Shown in pieces: positions 26,504 through 35,262 of a stretch of 61,502 nt of DNA. Within the stretch, counting starts at the first letter, position 1; every line of letters begins with the position of its first letter. The DNA comes from Anaerolineae bacterium. GTDB taxonomy: Bacteria; Chloroflexota; Anaerolineae; Anaerolineales; Villigracilaceae. The translations under genes and the position numbers were made by a program. The DNA lies in NCBI GenBank assembly GCA_017303735.1, contig JAFLCF010000004.1, positions 1 through 61,502 on the forward strand, read 5' to 3'. Under the pieces are notes generated by a model. It was given only the letters and a program-made list of their open reading frames with translations. It did no database searches and had not been told where the DNA came from.

Positions 26504-28657
26504 TTACCGGCAGGAATATAAAGTCATTCCCTGATCTTGCAGACCTTGTCCTTGAGTTTGTGTGTTGAATTCGTTGACGAGTGCGCACGAACTACTCAAC
26601 CAATTGACAATCTCTTGGTTGCCACGATTGCCGCCATACAAAATATAACGCAAGTCTCCGTTGGCAATTAGCTCTTTGAGATCATCCACGGTCACCACTT
26701 CATCGCCGCCGCTAAAGCCGCCCATGTAAAGAACTCCGCGCCCGGTTTCGATCACGTATTGCGCGCCTTGCTGGGAGGATGGAACTGCCATCAAGTATTT
26801 CATGCCTTGTGTGTTTGCTTCCAGGTACGCCAGTAATTCCGCATTCACACTTCGATCTCCGCCACGATCACCGTCGTTCTGATTCTGTGGTGGGCTGGCA
26901 AGGAAGCCATCCTGCCCATTGCGGTTTTGCCCGCCTTCATATGCGGTGGGGAGGTTATTGTTTGAGCCATTCGTAACCGTCATCACGCTCCAATAGGCTG
27001 GGATGACCAGTGCTGCACTCAAGATGACGGCATACGCCGCCCGCCTCGACACCGACATGAGCAGGATCCCCAACCCAAGCAGGATGCCCGTCCCAAGCAT
27101 CCACGGTGCGAATTCGTTGTATTGCGTGGTTGCAAATATCTGGAACCCGAGTGTTAGTACAACAGCAACGATGAGCCCAACCACAACCCAGGTATTGACC
27201 TTACCCCACTTGTACAGTTGACCGAACCCAATGCCCACCATCCCTCCCAACGCCGGGGCAAGCATAATGGCGTAGTAAGCATGGAAAATACCAGAGACCA
27301 TGCTGAAGAAGATAACACATGTCAACAGCCAGCCGCCCCAGAGGATGAGCGCCTTGTGAACGCCTGATTCGACCGGTACCTGAATCTTCGAGCCGAAGAT
27401 CGCAAGCAGAATACTGATAAGGGCAAATGGGAGCAGCCACGACATTTGTTTGGAAAGCGGAGATGTGAAGAAGCGCAAAACGCTGGGGGAACCCGTCTCA
27501 TTGCTGAAGGGCGTGCCGCCATTCTGCCCATTCGGTCCGCCAGCAGGGACTTGACCGTTCGGAGCCTGACCGTTCTGAGGGATCATCCCTTGCGGAGCGC
27601 AAGCTAATGCGGTTTGATTCGGAGGAGTAATGCATGAACCTTCGATGGTGTTGCCGTTTCGAGTGGTGAAGGAACAGGAGTCGCCTTGAGTCTGATCGGC
27701 GCAGGCTTCCAGCGCGGCGGGCGGCGGTCCTTGAGTTTGACCCTGCTGAGGTGTAGTCCCATCATTGGAAGGCTGATTCGGCTGAGTACCGGAAGGAGGC
27801 GTGTTTCCTCCTCCGCCATTGCTTTCAAGGCGTGAGACTCCGTTGTGACCGAAGATTAAACCCATTACCGTGTTGTTATCACTGGAGCCGATGTAGGGGC
27901 GGTTTTCAGCCGGGACGAGATCAACAACAACTGCCCACGAAAGCGAGACGGCAACCAGTAACACAGTGGCGATGGCAAGATTGATGATCTTTTTAAGCCA
28001 GCCTTCTTTGGAGCCGAAGAAATACAAGGCATAGAATGTGGGCAGGGGTAAAAAGGCTTGCAGCATTTTGATGTTGAAGCCAAGCCCAACGATGAATGCG
28101 CCCAACATCAGCCAACGCAAATTGCCGCTTTCGGTGGCTTTGATAAACGCCCATGCTGCTACCAGTAAGAAGAAGACCAGCATCCCGTCCATGGTGTTGT
28201 TGCGGTTGGTCGCGATGAAGACCGGTGTGATCGCCATGACCAAAGCCGCGACGATGCCTGCCAGCTCACCCATGTATTTTTTGACCATGCTGTATAACAG
28301 CCCGATACCGAACACCCCTGCAAGGATGTTGGGTAATACGACGCTGAATCCGCTTACGCCGAGGAAGTAGGCGAAGATGGCTTGAATCCACAAACCTAGC
28401 GGCGGTTTATCTACGGTGACCGAGCCGCCCGGCTCTGCGGCGACGAAGAAGAAATTGCTCCACGATTTGAGCATGGCTTCGACCGCGGCGGTGTAATACT
28501 CGTTGGCGTTGCCGATGCTTTCGATGTTGACCATGTGCAGCGCGAATGACGCGACCATGATGACGGCGACGATCAATGCACCGAGGGGTACGCCGGGCAG
28601 AATCTTTTTGCCGAGGATGGAGGGTTGGGCATGTGAGGGTAAAGTTGCTGTTGTCAT
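26504..28657 (-). CDS. GT39-family membrane glycosyltransferase (YkcB/ArnT-like)
   Basis: A 717-residue GT-C enzyme with about a dozen helices. The first luminal loop carries NEYYTAAVEAMLKSWSNFFF and GSVTVDKPPLGLWIQA, which is the YkcB-type acidic/DKPP motif of the PMT_2/GT39 family that uses polyprenyl-phosphate sugars. A low-complexity Gly/Asn/Pro/Gln insertion of about 120 residues (27480-27830) contains a small four-cysteine module. The C-terminal soluble part (YLMAVPSSQQGAQYVIETG, VLYMGGFSG) is also YkcB-like. AAGGAG precedes the start. The gtrA gene upstream on the same strand fits a decaprenyl/undecaprenyl-sugar pathway. Confidence 0.87.
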   Translation of the reverse strand: MTTATLPSHAQPSILGKKILPGVPLGALIVAVIMVASFALHMVNIESIGNANEYYTAAVEAMLKSWSNFFFVAAEPGGSVTVDKPPLGLWIQAIFAYFLGVSGFSVVLPNILAGVFGIGLLYSMVKKYMGELAGIVAALVMAITPVFIATNRNNTMDGMLVFFLLVAAWAFIKATESGNLRWLMLGAFIVGLGFNIKMLQAFLPLPTFYALYFFGSKEGWLKKIINLAIATVLLVAVSLSWAVVVDLVPAENRPYIGSSDNNTVMGLIFGHNGVSRLESNGGGGNTPPSGTQPNQPSNDGTTPQQGQTQGPPPAALEACADQTQGDSCSFTTRNGNTIEGSCITPPNQTALACAPQGMIPQNGQAPNGQVPAGGPNGQNGGTPFSNETGSPSVLRFFTSPLSKQMSWLLPFALISILLAIFGSKIQVPVESGVHKALILWGGWLLTCVIFFSMVSGIFHAYYAIMLAPALGGMVGIGFGQLYKWGKVNTWVVVGLIVAVVLTLGFQIFATTQYNEFAPWMLGTGILLGLGILLMSVSRRAAYAVILSAALVIPAYWSVMTVTNGSNNNLPTAYEGGQNRNGQDGFLASPPQNQNDGDRGGDRSVNAELLAYLEANTQGMKYLMAVPSSQQGAQYVIETGRGVLYMGGFSGGDEVVTVDDLKELIANGDLRYILYGGNRGNQEIVNWLSSSCALVNEFNTQTQGQGLQDQGMTLYSCR

Positions 28658-28661
28658 AAAA

Positions 28662-28741
28662 CTCCTTTTGAACCGCCTAGTCCGCCAAGATCGCCAAGAA
28701 AACCTTTTGTTCTTTCTTTGCGTTCTTGGAGTGCTTCGCGG
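28662..28741. repeat. Dispersed imperfect palindrome between GT39 and gtrA
   Basis: The gap holds AACCGCCTAGTCCGCCAAG and, inverted further on, TTCTTGGAGTGCTTCGCGGTT. This gives an imperfect long stem of the sort that recurs between genes in bacterial genomes (cttggcg...gcggtt type). No gene is visible. Confidence 0.5.
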
Positions 28742-29182
28742 TTAATTGTTCTTGAACGTCCACGTGCGATTTGCAAAATAATTCCAGAACACCACCACAC
28801 CCGTGGCAATGACCTTGGCAGGAAGATAACCCCATTGCGGTTGACCGAGCAAGGTGCCCAATATGCCTTCAAGCGAAAGCACGATCAGGTTATTAAGCGT
28901 CAGCCCGATCAAACTAACCAATGTGAACTGCGCGAACTGCCTGCGCCAATCTGCTTTGACGGTGTCGCTAAACGTCCACAGGCGATTCCAGGTAAAGTTG
29001 TTGAGCAAGCCTGCTGTGAAAGAAAGCGAGTTGGCGAACAGAGTGGGAAGCCCAGCCAGTTTGAGCACGGTCAGGATGCTGAAATCAAGCAGGGTGCCGA
29101 CTGCACCCACAGTGAGAAAGCGTGTGAAACGGGTGACTTCTTGTTTCTGTAGGGGAGTGGATAAAGTTGCCATGATTTTCAT
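28742..29182 (-). CDS. GtrA family membrane protein
   Basis: A 146-residue protein with four hydrophobic helices and the GtrA signatures FLTVGAVGTLLDFSILTVL near the N-terminus and FWNYFANRTWTFKN at the C-terminus. GtrA proteins are thought to flip or help use polyprenyl-phosphate-linked sugars for surface glycosylation, and the YkcB-like GT39 gene just downstream is the natural partner. A -10 box (TAAAAT) lies six bases before the ATG at 29182, so the message may be leaderless; ATG 29173 is the alternative start. Confidence 0.88.
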   Translation of the reverse strand: MKIMATLSTPLQKQEVTRFTRFLTVGAVGTLLDFSILTVLKLAGLPTLFANSLSFTAGLLNNFTWNRLWTFSDTVKADWRRQFAQFTLVSLIGLTLNNLIVLSLEGILGTLLGQPQWGYLPAKVIATGVVVFWNYFANRTWTFKNN

Positions 29183-29243
29183 GCTGTGATTTTATATATT
29201 TTGTCTCAAAGAACAGAGTGCCCTCGGTCATGATTACTCCCTT

Positions 29244-29269
29244 CCACCCATGACAGCTGTCATGGGTGG
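29244..29269. promoter_or_regulatory. Perfect 26-bp palindrome, candidate operator
   Basis: CCACCCATGACAG is followed directly by its exact reverse complement, with no spacer. It lies between the divergent gtrA and histidine-kinase genes, centred about 74 bases upstream of both start codons. The inner core ATGACAG/CTGTCAT is of the size bound by NarL-family response-regulator dimers. No T tract supports a terminator role. Confidence 0.65.
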
Positions 29270-29330
29270 TTTTACAAGGTCATTACACCAGTCATCCCCC
29301 TGAAAAAAACCTTCGTGATAAGATGCAACC

Positions 29331-30644
29331 ATGCGCACAACTGACGACTCCACCCGCGTCCTCCGTATTGCCGCCGGAATTTGGATCGGCTTCCTGCTTG
29401 CTATGGCGTTGATGGACTTTGCTCTTTATATGCCGCAGGTTCAACAGATGCTTGGCGATAATGCCCGCCTTCAACAACCTGCACTGCCAAACCAGCCTTT
29501 GCTTCCTACCCCCGGTCAGCCTGCGCGCAATGGGTTTACGCCCATGTATATATTCTATTCGGCGAATGGGTTGATGTCTCTGCTTTTTCTGCTATTCACC
29601 TATTGGGAGGATATTCAAACCAATTTGGGGAAAGCTTATTACCCGTTCATGCTGGTTATCATTTCCGCCGCACCCATTCTCATCAGCGCGTTGATCGTCC
29701 CGCGCTTCCCGCAGGGTCCGCTTTCCAATGCCGAGGGTATGGCATTGCGTCAACTACCGGTGATGTTCGTGGCACTTGCCCTTGCCGCATGGAAGTATCG
29801 TTTTATACACGTCATCTTTTTCAGCCTGGCGATCACTGTCTTTGAGCTTGGTTTGATCGCGATCAACCCTTTTGAGAATCGCAATATTTCTGTGTATTCA
29901 TTCATCGCGATCATCCGCACCATTAGTTTCATCGCGGTTGGGTTTTTCATCAGCGCCCTTGTTTCCCGTCTGCGCGAACAGCGCGAGTCATTGCGTGAGG
30001 CAAATGCCAATCTCACGCACTATGCGTCCACGTTGGAACAACTCACGGTGAGTCGCGAGCGTAACCGTCTCGCTCGCGAACTGCACGATACGCTGGCACA
30101 TTCGCTCACGGCGATATCCGTTTCGCTTGAGACTGCCAAAGCTTATTTCGATATAAACCCCGAACAATCGCGCGAGATGATCGAAACTTCGCTCGAAGCC
30201 ACCCGCAAAGGCGTGGATGAAACCCGCCGCGCCTTGAAAGCCCTGCGCTCATCTGATTTGGTGGATATGGGACTGCGGCTCGCCGTGAAGAAAGCTGCCG
30301 AATCTGCCGCCTCACGCTTCGGTCTGGACCTTGAACTGGATCTGCAAGACCCCATGCCTTCGCTCAGCCCAGACGTGGAGCAAACCATTCTGCGCGTTAC
30401 ACAGGAAGCCATCGAGAACATCACCAAGCATTCGCAGGCGAAGAAGTTCAGCATTCATTTATCTAGTGATGCACATACCGCACTTGTCATTCAAGATGAT
30501 GGTGTTGGTTTTGATATGAAATCCAAAGATTCCTCCGGTCACTTTGGTCTGGTTGGCATGCGCGAACGCGCCGAACTTGCCGGTGGAAAGTTGAAGATCG
30601 AAAGCGAAAAAGGAAAAGGCACCAAAGTGGTGCTGACGATATGA
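29331..30644 (+). CDS. NarL-type sensor histidine kinase
   Basis: A 437-residue membrane kinase. About five or six hydrophobic segments (residues 10-210) lie before a short coiled coil and a HisKA_3 domain with ERNRLARELHDTLAHSLTA, phospho-acceptor H252. The HATPase domain has NITKHSQAKKFSIH (N box), DDGVGFD (G1) and GHFGLVGMRERAELAGGKL. It phosphorylates the response regulator encoded 81 bases downstream. The short N-terminal extracytoplasmic loop contains many Pro/Gln residues. TAAGAT at 29319-29324, six bases before the ATG, suggests a leaderless message. Confidence 0.92.
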   Translation: MRTTDDSTRVLRIAAGIWIGFLLAMALMDFALYMPQVQQMLGDNARLQQPALPNQPLLPTPGQPARNGFTPMYIFYSANGLMSLLFLLFTYWEDIQTNLGKAYYPFMLVIISAAPILISALIVPRFPQGPLSNAEGMALRQLPVMFVALALAAWKYRFIHVIFFSLAITVFELGLIAINPFENRNISVYSFIAIIRTISFIAVGFFISALVSRLREQRESLREANANLTHYASTLEQLTVSRERNRLARELHDTLAHSLTAISVSLETAKAYFDINPEQSREMIETSLEATRKGVDETRRALKALRSSDLVDMGLRLAVKKAAESAASRFGLDLELDLQDPMPSLSPDVEQTILRVTQEAIENITKHSQAKKFSIHLSSDAHTALVIQDDGVGFDMKSKDSSGHFGLVGMRERAELAGGKLKIESEKGKGTKVVLTI

Positions 30645-30655
30645 ATTTTTCGCTC

Positions 30656-30710
30656 CCAACGCCGTCCTCGGCGTTGGAGATTTAGAAAATACGCCGCCGG
30701 GGACGGCGGC
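30656..30710. repeat. Two adjacent hairpins between kinase and regulator genes
   Basis: The first is a perfect 9-bp stem, CCAACGCCG (30656-30664) with CGGCGTTGG (30669-30677). The second pairs GCCGCC (30693-30698) with GGCGGC (30705-30710). Their sequences are related (GCCGTCC..CGGCG; GCCGGGGACGGCGG), like a pair of repetitive extragenic palindromes. Confidence 0.7.
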
Positions 30711-30725
30711 TGGAGCCTTTATTAC

Positions 30726-31358
30726 ATGAAAATCCTACTATGTGACGATCAGGCAGTCATCCGTGATGGGCTGGAAATGCTTCTCACCCTTGAGAAAGAT
30801 TTCCAGGTCATTGGTTCCGCGCAGGACGGGTTCGAAGCCGTCGAACTCGCTGCGAAAAAATCCCCCGACCTTATTCTCATGGATCTGAAAATGCCGGGCA
30901 TGAACGGTATTGAAGCCACACGCGAGATCTGCAAGAAACACCCCAATATCAAAATCCTTGTGCTTACCACCTACGACGATGACGAATGGGTCTTTGATGC
31001 CATCCGCGCCGGGGCATCAGGATACTTGTTGAAAGACACATCGCGCCAGAAGATCATCGAAGCCATTCGCGGCACGGTGGAGGGCAAATCCTTCGTTGAC
31101 CCAGCCGTGGCGGGAAAATTACTTAATCAGGTGGCGAACAACCAAACCCAACCCGCCTCCATTTTGACCGATAAGCTCACCGAGCGCGAACTGGATGTTT
31201 TGCGTCTACTCGCCAAAGGCATGACCAATACCGATATTGCCGGAACCTTGCATCTCTCTGAGGGCACGGTGCGGAATCACGTCAGCGCGATTTTGGAAAA
31301 GTTGGGGGTATCTGATAGAACACAAGCGGCGGTGATCGCCATTCAACATGGGCTATAA
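30726..31358 (+). CDS. NarL/LuxR-family response regulator
   Basis: A 210-residue transcription factor. The receiver domain has the acidic pair in ILLCDDQAVIRDGL, the phospho-acceptor D53 in LMDLKMPGMNG, T in LTTYDDD and K in GYLLKDTS. The output domain is a LuxR-type helix-turn-helix (LTERELDVLRLLAKGMTNTDIAGTL, SEGTVRNHVSAILEKL). The cognate kinase is upstream, and the spacing with two hairpins may lower read-through to the regulator. The palindrome at 29244-29269 is a candidate target (inference). Confidence 0.94.
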   Translation: MKILLCDDQAVIRDGLEMLLTLEKDFQVIGSAQDGFEAVELAAKKSPDLILMDLKMPGMNGIEATREICKKHPNIKILVLTTYDDDEWVFDAIRAGASGYLLKDTSRQKIIEAIRGTVEGKSFVDPAVAGKLLNQVANNQTQPASILTDKLTERELDVLRLLAKGMTNTDIAGTLHLSEGTVRNHVSAILEKLGVSDRTQAAVIAIQHGL

Positions 31359-31393
31359 AAAGTGACAGTCACTTCTAAAGTGACTGTCACTTT
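31359..31393. terminator. Bidirectional intrinsic terminator
   Basis: Perfect 16-bp stem (AAAGTGACAGTCACTT at 31359-31374 with its complement at 31378-31393), three-base loop, then TTTATTTTAT on the + strand. It lies between convergent genes. Confidence 0.92.
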
Positions 31394-31396
31394 ATT

Positions 31397-33424
31397 TTAT
31401 GGCTTACATTCTTTTTGTAGCAAACTTTCTGCTTGCGAAACATCCACTTCCCCTGAAACTCGAGTCCATATCGTTCTCAATGCCGGGCATAACAACGGCT
31501 GAGACTTGACCACCCGTTCACTTAATTTGAGAGCCATGTCTGGGTCTCCGGTCAAAGCAAAGGCTTCGATGAAGGGCAGATACTCCACGGGCAGAGTGGG
31601 GCTTAACTCAGCTTGTTGTGCTTCTTTATATAACTTCGCAACGGTTGCCCAATCGCCATTTTGGCGTGCGGTTTCGGCTTTTGTATAGGTGTAGCACCAG
31701 CCATGCGAAGGTTCGCTGCCGAAGATGGTTGTGTCCATTTCTGGTAATGAGGCATTTGTCAGAATTAGATTTGGATTTGATAATGAGATCGCATCCAGCA
31801 AATAAAAACTTGCGCCGGGGACGGTCTCAGCGTTGTTGTAGATCGGGTCAAGTACGCGCAGACATCCATCCGCTTCTTTGTAGATGATCACACTCTGCGA
31901 CGTGTTGCCGCTAAACGTCGTGGTGCGATAGGTGATCTCAATGGGGTTATCCGCTTTGATCTCTGCGGCGCTGAATCTTGTTTTGAGATATTGCAAGGCG
32001 TAAGGCAGTTCGCGCCCAGCAAAGTCTGGTGCGTACATCCAATTTACGGCAGACATCAATTGATGGTCAGAGAGATAGTTCAGCGGCAGGTCGTATGTCA
32101 AAATTGTTGTGCCGGGCTCCAGGGCAGGTATGCGCCAAGCCATTTGCCAGAAAAAATCTTGGGTGTTCGCCCAATCGCGCCGATAGGTGTTTGCCACGGT
32201 AAATTGATACGCCGCCGACATGCCAATGATGAGACTCAGAAATACAAGTTTGGCGCGGCTCTCTTTTAGCAACCAATCTGCCAGCCCGACGATGAAGAGA
32301 CTCGCTCCGAGCATGATGGAGACGAAGAACCGGTCATAGTCGAACTCGATCTTGAGGGGAAGCCCTGCCGCCCAGGAGGGGAGTCTGCCCGCGAAGATGG
32401 TGATGATGCCGATGGCGATAAACCAGTGGTGAGTGACGAGTGATGAGTGATGAGGTACGGGTTGCTCGTTACTCATTTCTTGTTTCTTGTTACTTATTAC
32501 TCCAAAAGCTACTACACTGACAACCAACAGGATAACAAAAGCAGCCGCTTGTGTGGCAGAGCCATCAATGGACGAAAAAATACCGAATGTGCTAAGCCAT
32601 GCTGAGAAGCCAGAGAGGGATAGTGTGGTGATGAATTCGTTGACGAGCGCCAGCGGCGATAACAAAGACGAAATGCCGATCTGATAGGAGTTATATGCAT
32701 CTGAGCGATGATAGGAATATGTCCATGCGGCGTTGATAAGCCAAATGACTAGATAGGGCAGCCATTGCATGACCGTCTTTTTGAACAGGTCTTTTTTATC
32801 CGTGATGGATTCAGCGAAGATGACGAGGATGAAGAAGAAACGTAAAATTTCCAAGCCGAAGAAATATTCGGTTGAGAATAGACCAAAGATCTGTAAAAGG
32901 ATGGCGAGAGAGGTGAGTGGGAGAGAAGTCTTTCCGCTTCGGAGGAGATTTATGGTGAGGATGAAAGAGGAAAGAAGAAAGATGAGGGGAATTAACTCTT
33001 GATTGATATGAGTGAGCGCGACCCATTGCTGTCCATACGCGGGGTAGACGGTGAAGAGTAGAACGATCCACAGGACCGAACGCTCGCGGGTAGGAAAAAC
33101 TTTCCGAAGCAGCGACCAGACTTGAAGTCCAAGAATGAAGCGGATGAACAAGCCAAGCAATTGCCACGTGAGGGGATGTCCGCCAAAAATGGCAGTTGTC
33201 GCGGCGAAGACATATCCCAACAATGGGCGGAAGGGTTCGAAGGCGGGGATGAACTCGGCGGGACCGAAGAAGCGCAAGAACCATGCGAAAGGCAGGTCAT
33301 CCCAATAGAAGCCCATCCACAGGGTGAGGATGCCGTAGGCGAGCAGGATAAGAATCGCAAGTGCGGCAGGGATCGCCATGGGCTTATTAAAGAATTCCAA
33401 AAGATTTCGTTTATTGTTTTTCAT
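31397..33424 (-). CDS. Multi-spanning GT-C-like membrane protein with C-terminal soluble domain
   Basis: A 675-residue protein. After the first helix comes FYWDDLPFAWFLRFFGP, a DD acidic loop in the position of GT-C catalytic acids, then about ten helices to residue 420. The C-terminal 230 residues are soluble and end in TPR-like helices (WATVAKLYKEAQQAELSP, FALTGDPDMALKLSERVV). I cannot name the family. A loop between two helices holds an in-frame low-complexity insert (NKKQEMSNEQPVPHHSSLV, about 32423-32502) that matches a dispersed intergenic repeat. It lies 4 bases downstream of the 33429-35126 gene and is probably cotranscribed. Confidence 0.75.
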   Translation of the reverse strand: MKNNKRNLLEFFNKPMAIPAALAILILLAYGILTLWMGFYWDDLPFAWFLRFFGPAEFIPAFEPFRPLLGYVFAATTAIFGGHPLTWQLLGLFIRFILGLQVWSLLRKVFPTRERSVLWIVLLFTVYPAYGQQWVALTHINQELIPLIFLLSSFILTINLLRSGKTSLPLTSLAILLQIFGLFSTEYFFGLEILRFFFILVIFAESITDKKDLFKKTVMQWLPYLVIWLINAAWTYSYHRSDAYNSYQIGISSLLSPLALVNEFITTLSLSGFSAWLSTFGIFSSIDGSATQAAAFVILLVVSVVAFGVISNKKQEMSNEQPVPHHSSLVTHHWFIAIGIITIFAGRLPSWAAGLPLKIEFDYDRFFVSIMLGASLFIVGLADWLLKESRAKLVFLSLIIGMSAAYQFTVANTYRRDWANTQDFFWQMAWRIPALEPGTTILTYDLPLNYLSDHQLMSAVNWMYAPDFAGRELPYALQYLKTRFSAAEIKADNPIEITYRTTTFSGNTSQSVIIYKEADGCLRVLDPIYNNAETVPGASFYLLDAISLSNPNLILTNASLPEMDTTIFGSEPSHGWCYTYTKAETARQNGDWATVAKLYKEAQQAELSPTLPVEYLPFIEAFALTGDPDMALKLSERVVKSQPLLCPALRTIWTRVSGEVDVSQAESLLQKECKP
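32423..32502 (-). repeat. Dispersed repeat inserted in frame in a coding gene
   Basis: On the coding strand it is a run of AGTAA/ACAAG/GAGTAACGAG words followed by inverted CTCATCACTCGTCACTC words. The same words occur between genes at about 59409-59450 and 59640-59675. Here they are translated without a stop. Confidence 0.6.
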
Positions 33425-33428
33425 GAAA

Positions 33429-35126
33429 TTACCGATCGATGGTGAAGAATGACTTGATGGTTTCCATAAGAGCGGGGTTTGATTTTTCCATGCGGTGAGT
33501 TTCGCTGGAAAATGAAAGTAGAATGCCTGCCATTAAAGTAAAGAGGATCAACAGGTTGGCAATATGAAGTTTGATCTTCGCTGCATTTGCTTTTTGTTTT
33601 AGTGACCAATAGCCAAGGATTGCGAGGACTGTGACTTGCGAGATCACGTCGACCATGTAGCGCATTTGAGCATAGAAAAAGAACAAGATCGTAGCCAACC
33701 CAATGAGCAAGGAGCCACCAAGCATAATGCGTGTCAATTTTAGCAATTCAGGATTTGACGTGTTTTCGATATCGTCTTGTTTGCGCCGAAACGGTACCAG
33801 GGCATAAAGCAGGAACGGCGCATAAAACAAGATGCCCGTGATCGGACCAGCGGCATACAAGCCGGGCGCAGTTATGTTAAGCCGTTGCAAAACATTTGAG
33901 AATTCAACCGGCTGAATGAAGGGAAACTGGGAAATCACTTCAAAGGGTTGAAAAAAGTAGGCGTAGATATTTAAGAAAAAATAATCAGGCTGAAACACAA
34001 GGTTCATTTGCTGGTTGAGATTGTAGATCGTGATCTGATAACGCAATCCAAATTCGAGCGGACTGTCGAAGCGTGCCCAGTTATACCAGCCGATCAATAA
34101 CGCACCGAATGCCAGAGGTGTTAGGAACAAAACAATATTCGGAACAACCTGTTTCCAGGGTATGGGTTTCGGCTGGCTCTTCAAGAGCCAATAGAGGATC
34201 AACAAGGTTAGAAATAGTACTGAAAAGAAATTGATGGCTCTTGAACCAACAGAACATGCGAAAAACAACCCTGAGAAAAAAAGAAGCCGTTTATTCATGC
34301 CTTTATCAAAGGCGCAAATGGCGAAGTACATTCCTCCAAGCAGGAAAAATTGACCGGCACCAATCGCACTTTCATATACGTCCGGTATGTTTAGCGACCA
34401 CGGAATTGGAAGGATGAACCCAAGCAGGAAAATGCTGACCAGCACCGTTTTGGCTGAAATTTCAGGCAAGAATAAACGGCGTAGTTTCAGAATGAGCAGG
34501 GAATTGACGATGAGCAAGCCGCAATAGAAAAAATAGACAAGAAAAATATCGGTGATTTTTATGCCGGTAAAAACTTGAATGGGGGTGATCAGTAAAGCGG
34601 GAACCGGACCCCAATATAAATACAGCTTCTCTTTGTATAACGATAAATCCCAAATCTCATCATCAAAAGCGGGTCTATTATTTGAGCTGTAGGGATCCTC
34701 TGCGTTGAGCAATGCCTCCCCTGGATGGGCATCGACATGCAGTTGGGCTTTTGCAAACGCATCTGCGAGTTGGGTATAGTATTGTGTTGTCTTTCTCCAC
34801 TCTGTAAATGTTCCAAATGTGATGAACCAGGCATAGATCAAGAAGATAGCCGCCCAAATGTGAAAAATAAAAACAGCCTGTTTGAGCCAGGCATTGGTTT
34901 TTACAGACTCTAGAAAATGATTATTTATTTTTGGGGATAGGAATATTACCGATGAGAAAATTACCAGGCAGCTTCCAAGGATCATGGACCCGAATCGGAA
35001 TCTCCCCCAGGCAGCTTCATGGTCGAAGCCAAATTCATATGCAAAAATTGCAAATAGGATCAGGAGTAGCCCATCGAGACCCATTAAGATAGGGATTGTA
35101 GAATCGGGGAGAAGAATGCGTTTCAT
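33429..35126 (-). CDS. Multi-spanning membrane protein, GT-C-like
   Basis: A 565-residue integral membrane protein with about twelve helices. After the second or third helix a long extracytoplasmic loop contains HVDAHPGEALLNAEDPYSSN and ALYKEKLYLYWGP-like residues, in which acidic positions could serve as a GT-C active site. No family motif is clear enough to name it. A TATAAT box (minus strand, 35141-35146) lies 14-20 bases upstream of the start, which has no ribosome site. It is divergent from the GT39 pair and leads the 31397-33424 gene. Confidence 0.7.
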   Translation of the reverse strand: MKRILLPDSTIPILMGLDGLLLILFAIFAYEFGFDHEAAWGRFRFGSMILGSCLVIFSSVIFLSPKINNHFLESVKTNAWLKQAVFIFHIWAAIFLIYAWFITFGTFTEWRKTTQYYTQLADAFAKAQLHVDAHPGEALLNAEDPYSSNNRPAFDDEIWDLSLYKEKLYLYWGPVPALLITPIQVFTGIKITDIFLVYFFYCGLLIVNSLLILKLRRLFLPEISAKTVLVSIFLLGFILPIPWSLNIPDVYESAIGAGQFFLLGGMYFAICAFDKGMNKRLLFFSGLFFACSVGSRAINFFSVLFLTLLILYWLLKSQPKPIPWKQVVPNIVLFLTPLAFGALLIGWYNWARFDSPLEFGLRYQITIYNLNQQMNLVFQPDYFFLNIYAYFFQPFEVISQFPFIQPVEFSNVLQRLNITAPGLYAAGPITGILFYAPFLLYALVPFRRKQDDIENTSNPELLKLTRIMLGGSLLIGLATILFFFYAQMRYMVDVISQVTVLAILGYWSLKQKANAAKIKLHIANLLILFTLMAGILLSFSSETHRMEKSNPALMETIKSFFTIDR

Positions 35127-35262
35127 ACGATCAAAGGTGTTAATTGATTATAACAGAGGCAAATTTGTAAGAAAAAACCTCAACGATGCATGCTTGAAAG
35201 ACCAAATATTGCGCCAGGCACTTCAAATAAAGCGATTAAGACGGCATGTTATAATGCGCCGC

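Noticed and set aside
34984..35262. Upstream extension of the GT39 copy 1 gene (93 extra residues)
   Set aside because: It overlaps the divergent gene, lacks family character, and a TATAAT box seven bases before ATG 35263 explains the start.
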